Notes: generated by a model not told the origin, from the sequence alone. A stretch of 64,000 nt of DNA from UBA12191 sp009937185 (GCA_938075155.1 CALJGL010000006.1:44030-108029); one strand, 5' to 3'. Shown: positions 19,901 through 29,155, numbered from the stretch's first letter. Made by a program: numbers and translations.

Positions 19901-20167
19901 GATGGGATGCGGTGTAAAGGTGGACACATCACTGCGTAATCTTTGAGCGGCATCGGGGCTAGAGGTCAGGATGATCAAAGGTCGGCCGACCTTCTCAGTG
20001 ATGGCGGCAACAAGAAGCCCTACCGCACCCTCACCGCATCTTCCCACATGTAAAACAGGATCGGAGGCGAGACGTGAGCAGACCTCTCCCAGGACCGATG
20101 AATCCGTGAGGATCCTTTCGATCAGAAGATCACGATCTAATTCGGCACTCCCATCTGGGGTAGGCAC
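16901..20167 (-). CDS. mfd: Transcription-repair coupling factor Mfd
   Basis: Mfd pushes stalled RNA polymerase off damaged DNA and recruits UvrA. The 1088-residue protein has a UvrB-like N-terminal half (RRGDRRSQRDLAKALVEAGY; FAIRGGLFDVWP), the CarD-like polymerase-interacting domain (EEGQLVVHVTHGIARYRGL), and a RecG-like translocase. The translocase shows Walker A GDVGYGKTE, the DEEQ box (VIDEEQRFGV), LTATPIPRTL and QLRGRVGRS. A TRCF C-terminal domain completes the chain. The GTG start at 20167 has GGAG seven nt before it. It lies 144 nt downstream of rnc in the same direction. Confidence 0.96.
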   Translation of the reverse strand: MPTPDGSAELDRDLLIERILTDSSVLGEVCSRLASDPVLHVGRCGEGAVGLLVAAITEKVGRPLIILTSSPDAAQRLRSDVSTFTPHPIGEFPMWESLFEEDSEPDLDTFRDRFETIRALETGRVKTVIAPVQAVLQPVGQDTGEDHRVVLRRGDRRSQRDLAKALVEAGYRRFPQVARPGDFAIRGGLFDVWPRESAVPYRLDFFDDEIDLIQSISPRDQKVSGDLEVVVLTLAPRESWFIRGWTGQQSLLFDVLPDNAIVAVWEPKEVIDKVQFLVGQWAGGNRQPLCEGFWERAGRHARLQLDPLIPEGGHRPLQLPVVSADRFQGSLEGTVTALADTADRGEEVVVFLRQEAEAERFRDVLSEASVGPGVRVILGQLSTGFRWHEDGGGIFVSGNAALGRKRTVEKTKRKRVEGRAVDNFLELEEGQLVVHVTHGIARYRGLRAVRDGIRQGDFLVLEFAESVTLLVPVERIDMVQKYIGGGRTVGKLDKIGGSLWSKKKAKAEDSVHDLAGELLEVQAIRAERSGYSFPEDDEKMKAFEDAFPFNETTDQLHSMEAIKGDMQKPKPMDRLVCGDVGYGKTELAMRAAFKAVAAGKQVAILVPTTVLAQQHLVSFRERMAEWPVKVEAISRFLSKKKQNLVLEKISQGEVDILIGTHRLLSGDVHFKDLGLIVIDEEQRFGVAHKEKLKQLRRLVDVLTLTATPIPRTLHMSLVGVKDISSLHEAPEGRAPIQTEVTAFEERRFRQIGLREINRDGQIYWLHNRVSSIHECKQRVESILPEAKAIVAHGQMEENELEECMIEFIEKRANVLISTTIIESGLDIPSANTLIVERADRFGLAQLHQLRGRVGRSHNKAYCYLVVPDDKPIRPEARTRLQAIEEYSDLGSGFQIAMRDLEIRGAGNILGKEQSGHIGAVGYDLFCRLLERAVARLRGSAAEEPPDVEIILSGLCLIPDSYLPDTRQRLRHYRLIATALRNGQLDVITEDLSDQYGPIPAETHRLIGQQRLRIHMGSWGVNRIAPEDGWLILRGNREGIHRGLKGLGWEIRDLPDGTTAGRPHGQLAPDELDGVLEVTGLQQGIGADR

Positions 20168-20311
20168 CGGCTGCTCCGCTCTTATCCGCCCTGCCTGGAA
20201 TCTCTGGTTGAGAGCTTCTTCAGGAATCTGGAAATATTAGGATAACGGAGAAATGGGAAAAATCACCTGAACCCGCAAGGTCTATCGCAAGGGATTGAAC
20301 AGTTCGCGATA

Positions 20312-21049
20312 TCAGGACTGGGTGGGATCTATGCCCAACTTTTCAAGAGCGGCTTTTGCTGCAGACTGCTCTGCTTCTTTCTTGGTGGTGCCTTCACCAA
20401 TGCCAAGAAGTTCTTTTTTCAGAAGAGCCTGAATGATGAACTCTTTAGCATGATCAGGGCCACTCTCACTCTTCACTTTATAGTTAGGAGTAGATCCATC
20501 TTCCTTCTGTAAGTATTGCTGAAGGATCGATTTGTAATTCACCGAGTGTTCTTTTTGATTCACAGCAAGGACCTGATGGTAAAGGTTCCGAACAATAAAC
20601 TCTTTGGCTTGCTCGATGCCGCCATCGATATAGATCGCTGCGATCACTGCTTCAAAGACATTCGCCATAAGACTATTGGGTAACTTACGGCGACTCGTGA
20701 CTCCCTTGCCGACAGCGTAGGCTTCATCAAGTCCGAGTCTCATACTTTCCTCAGCGAGTGTGTTGGTGGAGACCACCGCAGACTTGATCTGCGTCAGTTC
20801 ACCTTCTGGGCGATCTGGGAAAAAGTTAAAGAGAAATTCCGTCATCACCATTCCTAAAACCGAATCCCCCAAGAATTCCATACGTTCATTGCACGGATTA
20901 TCGATGGTTTTCAGCGAGGAGTGGGTGAGAGCCTGAACCAAATGGTTCGGGTCCTTAAAGGAATAACCAATCCGTTTCTCACACGCTTCTAGGCGTTTGA
21001 GATCGGTAGGAGCAATATTTTCGTGTTCAAATCCGCGAGGACCGACCAT
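20312..21049 (-). CDS. rnc: Ribonuclease III
   Basis: RNase III cuts double-stranded RNA, including rRNA precursors. The catalytic signature NERMEFLGDSVLGMVMTE lies near residue 45. The second acidic cluster follows (SLMANVFEAVIAAIYIDGG), and a C-terminal dsRNA-binding domain ends DHAKEFIIQALL..KKEAEQSAAKAALEKL. The start at 21049 is chosen because the next upstream in-frame ATG adds 37 residues unlike the family, and RNase III normally begins close to this point. No strong ribosome site is visible. The gene is upstream of mfd on the same strand. The 5' flank (21060-21130) is very GC-rich with a CCCCCGGGGGG palindrome. Confidence 0.94.
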   Translation of the reverse strand: MVGPRGFEHENIAPTDLKRLEACEKRIGYSFKDPNHLVQALTHSSLKTIDNPCNERMEFLGDSVLGMVMTEFLFNFFPDRPEGELTQIKSAVVSTNTLAEESMRLGLDEAYAVGKGVTSRRKLPNSLMANVFEAVIAAIYIDGGIEQAKEFIVRNLYHQVLAVNQKEHSVNYKSILQQYLQKEDGSTPNYKVKSESGPDHAKEFIIQALLKKELLGIGEGTTKKEAEQSAAKAALEKLGIDPTQS

Positions 21050-21367
21050 GACACTTATTTCCAGGAACGATCGCGGGCTCGAATGCGTCCCCCGGGGGGC
21101 GTACTTCCCGGAGGTCACGCATGCGAGCCGGAAACCGGCCAACACTGGATACTTCGGCACTGAAACAGGCAGACTTCAGGAAAATCCCCAAATATCGGGA
21201 ATAATAAGGACCTGAACGTCATAACGCTGAAGAATGACTCCACAAGAGTGGAAAGTCACCCGTCGACTGGGCGTGCCGTATACCTATAGTGGCGAGGATA
21301 CGGCTCACTCTTGGTGTCTGCAACCAGCCCTGTTCAAGCTCTTGCAGAGAATACAGAAAGACGGCAT

Positions 21368-22498
21368 ATGACGGACTCTCAGAAATTCAGGCCGGTCTAC
21401 GGCGTCAAAGACCAACGTTGGAGCCTACTCGATCTTCTGGAGCGATTTGCCGATGAGACTTTTGTCTCTGAGGGAGTGCTACGGATCAGTGATCTGCATC
21501 TGCGACCCGGAAAGCCGCCCCACTACCGATTTGACGGTGAGCTCATCCCACTTCCCGGAGGATCTGATCTGGATGACGACACTGTCAAAACCTTAATCGC
21601 TCCGATTCTTCGCGAAGGTGCGCTCGAACGCCTCGAATCTGGCGAAGACATCGATGCCTCTTGGGAATGGCCTGAAAAAAATCTTTGCTTCAGGCTGAAT
21701 CTATTTCGTGCACGTGAAGGGACTTGTGCAGCGCTGCGTGTTCTCGCTCGCAAAGTTCCTCCACCCGATCAAATCGGATTTCCATTTGAGGGTACTTGGA
21801 ACAATTTCATCCAAATGGATCAGGGGTTGGTCATCGTCACCGGCATCACTGGCAGTGGTAAATCGACCACAGTCTCCAGTCTACTGACACGTCGAGCCAG
21901 AGAGCGTAGCGAAAGAGTCATCACTCTCGAAGACCCTATTGAGTACATCCTTGAAGGTGAACGCTCACTCATCTCACAAAGAGAACTAGGTCAGCATCTA
22001 ACATCCTTTAGTGGTGGCCTCCGTAGTGCATTGAGAGAAGATCCGGATGTGATTTTCGTCGGCGAGGTCCGCGACCCAGAAACCGCCGCCCTTGCTTTGA
22101 CAGCCGCAGAAACAGGTCATGTGGTGATCACAACCTTACACACCAAAGACGCCCGCGGCGCCATCACCCGCCTGATCGATCTCTTCCCAGGGGACCGCTC
22201 CAGCGAAATCTGCTCACAACTCTCCTTTAGCCTGTCGATGGTCATCGCCCAGAAGCTGATCCCCAGAAAAGATGGGCAGGGCCGCCGTGCAGCGATGGAA
22301 GTGATGGTCAACCACCCCTCCCTCTCGCATCTGATCCGTAGCGGCAAGTGGGCCCAGATCGGCAGCCAAATGGAAACCCAAAGACGCCAGGGCAGCATCA
22401 CCATGGATCGCCACCTGAAGGAACTCGTCGACAGCGACGAGATCACCCCGGAGACGGCCCAAAGGTATGCACATACATCTGCGTTTGAGGGATTGTAG
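21368..22498 (+). CDS. PilT/GspE-type secretion ATPase
   Basis: The protein belongs to the type II/IV secretion ATPase superfamily, closest in layout to the PilT retraction ATPase of about 350-400 residues. It has an N-terminal DISDLHL-like segment (LRISDLHLRPGKPPHYRFDGEL), Walker A TGITGSGKSTT, Asp box ITLEDPIEYI, Walker B DPDVIFVGEVRDPETA and the His box ITTLHTKDA. The ATG at 21368 fits the family length. A TTG at 21311 in the same frame would add 19 residues, and neither has a clear ribosome site. No pilin, PilB or PilC gene is nearby, so it is an orphan here. Confidence 0.85.
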   Translation: MTDSQKFRPVYGVKDQRWSLLDLLERFADETFVSEGVLRISDLHLRPGKPPHYRFDGELIPLPGGSDLDDDTVKTLIAPILREGALERLESGEDIDASWEWPEKNLCFRLNLFRAREGTCAALRVLARKVPPPDQIGFPFEGTWNNFIQMDQGLVIVTGITGSGKSTTVSSLLTRRARERSERVITLEDPIEYILEGERSLISQRELGQHLTSFSGGLRSALREDPDVIFVGEVRDPETAALALTAAETGHVVITTLHTKDARGAITRLIDLFPGDRSSEICSQLSFSLSMVIAQKLIPRKDGQGRRAAMEVMVNHPSLSHLIRSGKWAQIGSQMETQRRQGSITMDRHLKELVDSDEITPETAQRYAHTSAFEGL

Positions 22499-22509
22499 CC
22501 CGAAGGGGT

Positions 22510-23502
22510 TTAACCCTGCTGGGCGGCGGCTTCCTGCATCTGTTTCCACTCTTCAACGGTCGGGAAAGGCAAAGCTCCACCGGCACTGAGGAGAACCTTT
22601 AGTCGATCTCCATCGCGGCGATACACATTTCCGAATCCACCGACTGCAACGGGATCCCCAGCAGCATTACGGACCACCCATGCACCATAAGCTCTGACGT
22701 GACGGTCATTGATCACGTGGTAACCAGTGGGGATAAATTCCAAAGATCCACCGTTCTTGAAAGCGGACTGGTCCCCAATTTCCTCCATGAAATTATCGTA
22801 GTGACTCCGGATATCTTTCAGGCCGCGGACAGGAGCCACTGCACCATCGGTGACCAATCGACCCTCTGAACAGAACTCTGCAGTAATCGCAGCGGCGTCA
22901 TGATTTTGCCAAGCTTCTCTTAAGCGGTTGAAATGATCGGCCAGTGCTTTGTCTTCGAGTTCAATCTCCTGCAATGCCTTCAAAACGGTATTCGCACCTT
23001 CAGGATTAGGCGGCACCAGATTCGTATCTTCAAGAAGAGGACTGTGAGCCATAAATTGAATTAAACGGGGTCCTGCCTCTGTCATCCGTGCCACTGAAGC
23101 TGTTTGTCCTTGCCAAATGGGATCGCCACTCGACGAAATGGTCTGAACTAAACCATCACAAACAAAGAAACCGTCTCCAAGATCTGTGTACCCACCCACG
23201 GTCTCTTCAATTTTAGAATTCAATGCCACACTGCCTTCGGCAAAAACCATGCTGTAGCGCGATAAAATTTGCTCATGCCCTCTCCAAGCCGACCAATTTT
23301 GCGGAAACAATTCAATCGCATCTTCTTCGTAACAAGAGAGCATCCCCTCGGGATTTCCCTGCTCCCAGTGACCCGCTAGTTTTTGCGACAATTGAGTCGC
23401 ATTATTCTCTGATCCACCGCTCAAGTTGTTCAGGTTTTGACAACCCAGCAAAGGAAATACACTCACACTCAATACGCATAAAACGACTTTGAAGTTATTC
23501 AA
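22510..23502 (-). CDS. Lipoprotein with two NTF2-like (SnoaL/DUF4440) domains
   Basis: The N-terminus (NNFKVVLCVLSVSVFPLLGC) is a lipoprotein signal with lipobox LLGC. Two NTF2-like cone domains follow, at about residues 35-165 and 180-320. Each has the SnoaL/DUF4440 pattern of an Asp/Glu-rich helix (HWEQGNPEGMLSCYEEDAIEL; AWQNHDAAAITAEFCSEGRLV) and a VRGLKDIRSHY-like segment. The fold binds small ligands or acts as an isomerase or dehydratase, but catalytic residues cannot be assigned. The gene converges with the PilT-like gene. It is a paralogue of the proteins at 23664-24596 and 29434-30429. Confidence 0.75.
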   Translation of the reverse strand: MNNFKVVLCVLSVSVFPLLGCQNLNNLSGGSENNATQLSQKLAGHWEQGNPEGMLSCYEEDAIELFPQNWSAWRGHEQILSRYSMVFAEGSVALNSKIEETVGGYTDLGDGFFVCDGLVQTISSSGDPIWQGQTASVARMTEAGPRLIQFMAHSPLLEDTNLVPPNPEGANTVLKALQEIELEDKALADHFNRLREAWQNHDAAAITAEFCSEGRLVTDGAVAPVRGLKDIRSHYDNFMEEIGDQSAFKNGGSLEFIPTGYHVINDRHVRAYGAWVVRNAAGDPVAVGGFGNVYRRDGDRLKVLLSAGGALPFPTVEEWKQMQEAAAQQG

Positions 23503-23663
23503 GTTTTCTCCTTTAATGAATTGTCACTTAATTTAGCTCTTTACCTATTTAGCAAGAACACAGACATATCCATATTTCCTTCGCCACATTGATCGACTTG
23601 ATTTGATCCACAAACTGGATTTTGTTAAATCAAAATATGTGGTAGATATTTTCCATATCCGTC

Positions 23664-24596
23664 TTATTCCTTAAAGACAAATGCTCCGGCAGATTCCATC
23701 AGCATTTTCACGGTTCCATTTTCACGTCGAAACAAATTGCCCCATTGCCCTCTCGCTATCACAACGCCATCGGAATTTTTAATCATCCAGAGACCATGAG
23801 CAGCGATGTGATTCTCGCCGATTTCTCTGAAACCCAGAGGGGTCGTATCTATACTTGTTCCGGCAAAACGGGAACCTTCAACGAATGTCTCATTAAAACT
23901 TTGAAGGATTGCGGACCTGCCTCGAATCGCATCCGGAGAACTCCCAATAATGCGATCGGCATCTTCTGTAAATTCAGCCGCCAAGGCTTCTGCATCATTA
24001 CTCGCCCAGGCTTTCTGGAATCTGTCCATATGCGCCAAAAACTCTGTATCGGTAATTGTGATGGGCGCAACACCATCGAGCGCCTTATCTCCTTCAGACG
24101 GAGTCAGGACATCTGTTTCTTTGATGATCACATGAGCAGACTCTTGCACGAGTTTTAAGCGTCCATCGGTGCCCTTTGCAATATTGCCCCACTTACCATC
24201 TTCAAGGACTTCAGCATCTGCAGAGATCAACCTAAAGGTGCCGTCTCCGTAGCTCCAGCCACCCCCGAGATCTGTGGATTTGAGTGTTTCAACCTCAAGG
24301 GTGCTTCCCTTCATGGGGCTTGCATCTGAAAACGCTGTGGCGAAGTGTTCGACGAGACCATTCTTGCCCTGAACCGGGAGCACTAGGTTATTGAGAATAC
24401 TGACCGCATCATCTTCATACTCTTCCGCTAATAACTGAGCATCCTGTTTTTCCCATGCTTCAGCAAAGCTGTCCGCATGCGCCTTTGTCGCCGATAACAG
24501 ACTGCTGTCGTTTCCGGGGTTGTCGGTCCCTGTGTCACTAAAAAACCAGCCTGCTGCCAATAAACAAACCCCTACTAAAAAAAACAGTAATCTCAT
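23664..24596 (-). CDS. Exported or membrane-anchored double NTF2-like protein
   Basis: A short signal or anchor (MRLLFFLVGVCLLAAGWFF) precedes two NTF2-like domains. In them WEKQDAQLLAEEYEDDAVSIL and WASNDAEALAAEFTEDADRII (abridged) mark the first helices, and VQGKNGLVEHFATAF and IRGRSAILQSFNETF follow the same register. The 310-residue protein is clearly paralogous to the lipoprotein just downstream, with matching spacing. ATG 24596 has a strong AGGAGG site 9 nt upstream. The function is unknown; a stress- or ligand-sensing role is only a guess. Confidence 0.75.
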   Translation of the reverse strand: MRLLFFLVGVCLLAAGWFFSDTGTDNPGNDSSLLSATKAHADSFAEAWEKQDAQLLAEEYEDDAVSILNNLVLPVQGKNGLVEHFATAFSDASPMKGSTLEVETLKSTDLGGGWSYGDGTFRLISADAEVLEDGKWGNIAKGTDGRLKLVQESAHVIIKETDVLTPSEGDKALDGVAPITITDTEFLAHMDRFQKAWASNDAEALAAEFTEDADRIIGSSPDAIRGRSAILQSFNETFVEGSRFAGTSIDTTPLGFREIGENHIAAHGLWMIKNSDGVVIARGQWGNLFRRENGTVKMLMESAGAFVFKE

Positions 24597-24730
24597 CTAA
24601 AACTTCCTCCTAAATGCATCACCTAAAAAGCCTAACCGCATAGGTTCAGTATCAGTTTCAACGGCCTCTGGGAAGTACCCAATCAAGATATAGTGCGACA
24701 TTTTCGGCCGCCCCTTTCCTGATGAGCTCA

Positions 24731-24772
24731 CAAAAAAAGCGGGCCGGCGGGATTTCCACCGACCCGCTTTCA
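24731..24772 (-). terminator. Intrinsic terminator of the subtilase gene
   Basis: Read on the minus strand, a GC-rich stem (AAAGCGGG..GG pairing with CC..CCCGCTTT) with an internal mismatch is followed by a run of seven Ts. It begins about 20 nt after the stop codon of the 24794-29155 gene. Confidence 0.85.
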
Positions 24773-24793
24773 TTTTCGACTCTCTATTCGCAC

Positions 24794-27700
24794 CTAGGGA
24801 CAAGGCGCATAGGCCTCACATGTCAAACTATCAGCAGTGGGATCATCTCCGCATGCAGGAGAAGGTGCTGGCATGACGACTCCTGAATCGAAGAGGTATG
24901 ACAACAATTGAACCGGATCAGAAATATCCAAAAATCCGTCATCATTACAATCCATAGAATCGAGACATGTCGAAGCCCCCCCTCCATTGAAGAGGAATGT
25001 GAGAGAGAACACCACGTCTGAGATGTCAACTCCCCCATCAACATTGCCGTCTCCTCGAATGAAGGAGACCACTTCACAGGAATCCGGAACACCGCTGCCA
25101 TCTGTATCGGGATCTGAGCCAGAAGCGATGTCGCAACTATCTGGAATCGTGTTGCCGTTACAATCCTGAGCAGTTCCTACTGCAAGGTCACAACTGTCCG
25201 GAATCGAATTTCCATTACAATCCAAAGCCGCGCCAGTAGAGATATCACAACTATCGAGAATGCTATTTCCATTACAGTCGGCTGCAGTTCCGGAGACGAG
25301 GTCGCAACTATCGATCACGCCATTTGAGTTGCAATCGACTGCAGTTCCTGCCGCGATTTCACAACTGTCCGGCGCACCATTGCCGTTGCAATCGGCAGCT
25401 CCACCGGCGATATCGCAACTGTCGGGAACTGTATTTCCATTACAGTCCTGGGAAGAGCCAGAAACGAGATCGCAACTATCAGGAATTGTGTTTCCGTTGC
25501 AGTCAGGAGCGCCTCCAGAAATATCACAACTGTCTAGAGTTCCATTTGCATTGCAATCGGATGCTGTTCCAGCATTCAACTCACAGGCATCGATAGCTCC
25601 GTTACTATCACAATCGATAGCCCCGCCGGTGATGTCACAACTATCAGGAATACTGTTGGCGTTGCAATCAGAGAATACGCCCGAAGAGATATCGCAATTA
25701 TCAAGAATACCGTTGGCGTTACAATCGAGGCCCGTACCAGCGATCAACTCGCAACTATCAGGAATGCCATTGATATCGCAATCCGGCGCACCAGTCTCAA
25801 TGTCACAGTTATCCAAGGTTCCATTATTATTGCAATCGAGACCTGTTCCCGAGATAAGCTCACAACTATCAAGGACACCGTCCGTGTCACAATCCGTGAG
25901 CCCACCCGAAATATCACAACTATCAGGAATACTGTTTCCATTACAATCTTGCGCCGTGCCAGAGGACAACTCGCAGGAATCCAATGATCCATTACCGTTG
26001 CAATCGGTCCCAGTCCCAGAGACCAACTCGCACGTATCTGGAATTCCATCCAAATCACAATCGTTCAAGCCATTAGCAATATCGCATTCATCGGGAATCG
26101 CGTTGCTGTTGCAATCCACAGAGGTGCCGGCGGCGATATCGAGATCGTCGGCAATGCCATTGCCATTACAGTCAGCGGTGTCGCACTCATCTGGAATCCC
26201 ATTATTATTGGCATCGACACTCGTTCCGGCAGCAATATCGCAACTGTCAGGCACTGTGTTTCCGTTGCAGTCAGGCACTGTTCCAGAAGAAAGGTCACAA
26301 CCGTCATCAATACCATTGCTATTGCAGTCCACGAAACCTGAACCTTGTGCTTCAATAACGAGTCCCCAACTGTTGACCACGCCGTCGTCTGCAGTTGGGA
26401 AAACATCCGTCACTAATAAATTCCAGGATCCCTGCTTCTGTTGGCCATCAAGCACGGCAAGAGGCTCAAATGGAACAGTTCCTGCACCGTCATCGTCGAA
26501 AGTAGTGATGAGATTGTCTGCAGATCCACCCAACTCATTTTGCAATCGCACGGCAGTCCCTGCTGAGCTGGTCAGGTCAACGACAAGATCTCCCACGAAG
26601 GTATGAGTGATATTCACCTGAACATCTACATCCAAAATCAAGCCTGGGTCACTGACCACGATATTGTCACTCACATCAGGAGGAATCGGAGCCGCCGGAC
26701 TCGACGAATAGGTAATCGTAGAAATTGCGTCGCAGTCATCTGGGATACCGTTGTTATTACAATCGGCACTGACGCCACCTAATATATCGCAAGCGTCAAT
26801 CGAGCCATTGAGATTGCAATCACTCGCTCCGTTAGAAATCTCACAAGTGTCAATAGAACCATTACCATTGCAGTCCGTCACGCCTCCCGCGATATCACAA
26901 CTATCGGGAATTTCGTTTCCGTCACAATCGATGGCCACTCCACCCGAGATATCACAGGCATCCGCGATACCATTACCATTGCAATCAGGCTCGCATTCAT
27001 CTGGAATTTGATTGTTGTCGCAGTCGTTGGAAGTTCCCGCAGATATGTCACAGGTATCCGCAATGCCATTAGCATTGCAATCTTCTTGGCATTCGTCAGG
27101 AATGGTGTTGCCGTCACAATCGGTAGACACACCTGTAGAGATATCCGTTTCGTCGGGAACTCCGTTGACGTTGCAATCCGGCGGGGCTAGTTGGATCCCT
27201 CCGGTGGCCACCGCACTGAAACCCTGCGAACCACTGTTCACTGCAGCGCCACGGATCCTCACCGTCCAGGGCCCCGTTTCCGGAGCATTGATGTGGATCT
27301 GCTCAACATTGTTGATGCTGTCACGTGTTCCTCCTGTAGTACTGAAACCACCGGCGAATACATTCCCGAGAAAAATTGACCCGCTCGGTGACGTGACTTC
27401 AAGATCGAGATCATTCACTGTTGCAGTAGAAGATCCAGCTGTCGCTGCCACATCTGTCCAGACCAAGGTGATCTTTAGATTTTCGGTGGAGTTCGTAACA
27501 TTCACATTATGAGTGATGACCTGGCCTGTACTCATACCGCTGGCATTTCGTACATCATCCAGAACCCCAATAGTTCGAGTGTCACCTGTGAAGAAAAGGG
27601 GATCGCTAATTCTCGCTCTACCCCACCCTTCTAAAGTCGACGGGTAGCCCGCAACTCCGGTCATATCGACTCCAGAGTTAATGAGTGTCGCTTTTAGAAG

Positions 27701-29155
27701 CGCTCCCGTGGGTGTTAAAGCATCCGCCGGATTAGGAGAACCTCCCGGATAATACCCTTCACTGTAATACTGACGTATCAATGCCGCCGCACCAGCGACA
27801 GCGGGTGTCGCCATCGAGGTACCAGTGAAACCCACCACACTGCATGCTGTTCCCGACTGTGAAGATCGAGTTCCACAACCCGGAGCATAGAGTTCAGGCT
27901 TGCGACGCCCATCCGTCGTCGGTCCCACTCCACCAGAGCAATGACTCGCTTCATTCGGAGTGTCTTGACTGGCACCGACAGCCAATAGATTTTTTGCGTT
28001 TTCAGGATTTCGAAGGACGCTACCATTCGTCACTGCAAGACAGACAAAGCTCTCTTCGTTATTCCGTAGGAAAACATCAAATCCTCGACTGAGGGCGTCA
28101 TAAGCTGTCGTACCATCATTACCCCAGCTATTGGTATGAATCCTGCCGCCTTGTCCATGATGGAGATTGAGGCGGTTGACGATGCCCGCCTCCGTAAAGG
28201 CCGGCGTGGTATTCGTGACGAGGCTCGCTTCATATGCGATACCGCGTGTATCGTCATCGACACCGTTGTTGCCCGCCGCTGTACCCGCGACATGTGTACC
28301 GTGCCCATCGGTACCCACAGTGCTGTTATAAGCCACGATTTTTCCTGCGGGGAAGGAGCAATGTCCTTGATCGACTCGCCCATCCAAGACCCCGATGATC
28401 TGGCCTTCTCCGCGAAGGCCATTGTCATACAAAGGAGTCTGATTGGTGACATTCGTTTGAATCACCCAACGGGTAGTCGCGTTTCTCAAGGTGATGTCAG
28501 GAGCGTCCTCGACAAAAAGCACACTTTCTAATTGAGAGAGTGCTGAAAGCTGTTCCGGAGTCGTTATCACTGACAGTTCATCATGACTTCCCACTCTTTC
28601 GACCAGTTCAACAGTCGCGCCGGTTTTACGAATCTCCAAAGCCGCGCTCTCCGGGTTTTCTCCCGGGTGCAAAGAAACGATCAAGCCGAGAAGGCCCATT
28701 TGATCTAATTCTTTTCGTACCGCCTGTTGGTGTGTTCCCAGCCGTTCAATGATTCCTGGTTGGATTTTCCAAGCGTCGCTATATTCCACTACGCGAACAA
28801 CTCCAGGTATCACCGCCAATCTTTGACGATTCACTCCTACCAGACGAGTGGTAAAGCAGTTGTGCGGAAGGTAATCCAGTAATCGAACTCCAACTCCTGA
28901 AAGTTGCCGGCTCAACTCGGGATCGATAGCACGATCGAGAACCAGAACCCGAATGGTGTTCAAAGAAAACGTCGTCGATTCTTCCTCTAGAAGATTTTCA
29001 AACTGCGCTGTATCAACATTTCCAACTTGGAGATAAAGCATCCCCTCTGCTGGAACTACTGTTTGAATTGCAGGCTGGGAAAAGATCGATCCACCCCAAA
29101 AGATGGTTGAAAATATTATGGTTGTCATGGCCCACCATAGGCGTGGAGTGGTCAT
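24794..29155 (-). CDS. Giant exported subtilisin-like protease with P-domain, Asp/Cys repeats and dockerin-like tail
   Basis: The 1453-residue protein begins with a signal peptide and a propeptide-like region. It then carries a subtilase S8 domain with catalytic Asp in IGVLDGRVDQ (about 255), His in GHGTHVAGTAAG (about 285) and Ser in GTSMATPAVAG (about 446). A beta-sandwich follows, then a block of nine Asp/Cys repeats and a proprotein-convertase P-domain (about 810-940). A further 23 repeats come next, and finally the two-unit Asp-rich tail ending CEAYAPCP. It is probably Ca-stabilised and extracellular. ATG 29155 has AGGAGGATTTCC directly upstream. A strong terminator follows the stop. Substrates are unknown. 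Confidence 0.9.
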   Translation of the reverse strand: MTTPRLWWAMTTIIFSTIFWGGSIFSQPAIQTVVPAEGMLYLQVGNVDTAQFENLLEEESTTFSLNTIRVLVLDRAIDPELSRQLSGVGVRLLDYLPHNCFTTRLVGVNRQRLAVIPGVVRVVEYSDAWKIQPGIIERLGTHQQAVRKELDQMGLLGLIVSLHPGENPESAALEIRKTGATVELVERVGSHDELSVITTPEQLSALSQLESVLFVEDAPDITLRNATTRWVIQTNVTNQTPLYDNGLRGEGQIIGVLDGRVDQGHCSFPAGKIVAYNSTVGTDGHGTHVAGTAAGNNGVDDDTRGIAYEASLVTNTTPAFTEAGIVNRLNLHHGQGGRIHTNSWGNDGTTAYDALSRGFDVFLRNNEESFVCLAVTNGSVLRNPENAKNLLAVGASQDTPNEASHCSGGVGPTTDGRRKPELYAPGCGTRSSQSGTACSVVGFTGTSMATPAVAGAAALIRQYYSEGYYPGGSPNPADALTPTGALLKATLINSGVDMTGVAGYPSTLEGWGRARISDPLFFTGDTRTIGVLDDVRNASGMSTGQVITHNVNVTNSTENLKITLVWTDVAATAGSSTATVNDLDLEVTSPSGSIFLGNVFAGGFSTTGGTRDSINNVEQIHINAPETGPWTVRIRGAAVNSGSQGFSAVATGGIQLAPPDCNVNGVPDETDISTGVSTDCDGNTIPDECQEDCNANGIADTCDISAGTSNDCDNNQIPDECEPDCNGNGIADACDISGGVAIDCDGNEIPDSCDIAGGVTDCNGNGSIDTCEISNGASDCNLNGSIDACDILGGVSADCNNNGIPDDCDAISTITYSSSPAAPIPPDVSDNIVVSDPGLILDVDVQVNITHTFVGDLVVDLTSSAGTAVRLQNELGGSADNLITTFDDDGAGTVPFEPLAVLDGQQKQGSWNLLVTDVFPTADDGVVNSWGLVIEAQGSGFVDCNSNGIDDGCDLSSGTVPDCNGNTVPDSCDIAAGTSVDANNNGIPDECDTADCNGNGIADDLDIAAGTSVDCNSNAIPDECDIANGLNDCDLDGIPDTCELVSGTGTDCNGNGSLDSCELSSGTAQDCNGNSIPDSCDISGGLTDCDTDGVLDSCELISGTGLDCNNNGTLDNCDIETGAPDCDINGIPDSCELIAGTGLDCNANGILDNCDISSGVFSDCNANSIPDSCDITGGAIDCDSNGAIDACELNAGTASDCNANGTLDSCDISGGAPDCNGNTIPDSCDLVSGSSQDCNGNTVPDSCDIAGGAADCNGNGAPDSCEIAAGTAVDCNSNGVIDSCDLVSGTAADCNGNSILDSCDISTGAALDCNGNSIPDSCDLAVGTAQDCNGNTIPDSCDIASGSDPDTDGSGVPDSCEVVSFIRGDGNVDGGVDISDVVFSLTFLFNGGGASTCLDSMDCNDDGFLDISDPVQLLSYLFDSGVVMPAPSPACGDDPTADSLTCEAYAPCP
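25070..27180 (-). repeat. 32 Asp/Cys EF-hand-like repeats encoded in two blocks
   Basis: The units follow DCNxNxIPDSCDI..G, about 16-19 residues (48-57 nt) each. I count 9 before the P-domain (which occupies about 26340-26730) and 23 after. The spacing of Asp/Asn resembles thrombospondin type-3 Ca-binding repeats, and paired cysteines suggest disulfides. Unit-to-unit DNA similarity is high enough to suggest growth by duplication. Confidence 0.85.

Noticed and set aside
21060..21130. GC-rich palindromic region before rnc as a structured RNA gene
   Set aside because: Only short self-complementary runs are visible and no known RNA class fits.
25260..26606. A 448-codon plus-strand frame opposite the Asp/Cys repeats
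   Set aside because: Its monotonous Ser/Gln/Leu repeats are the mirror of the real repeats, and it has no ribosome site.
25070..27180. Regular DNA repeats suggesting a CRISPR array
   Set aside because: Units are coding, in frame, diverged and without unique spacers.
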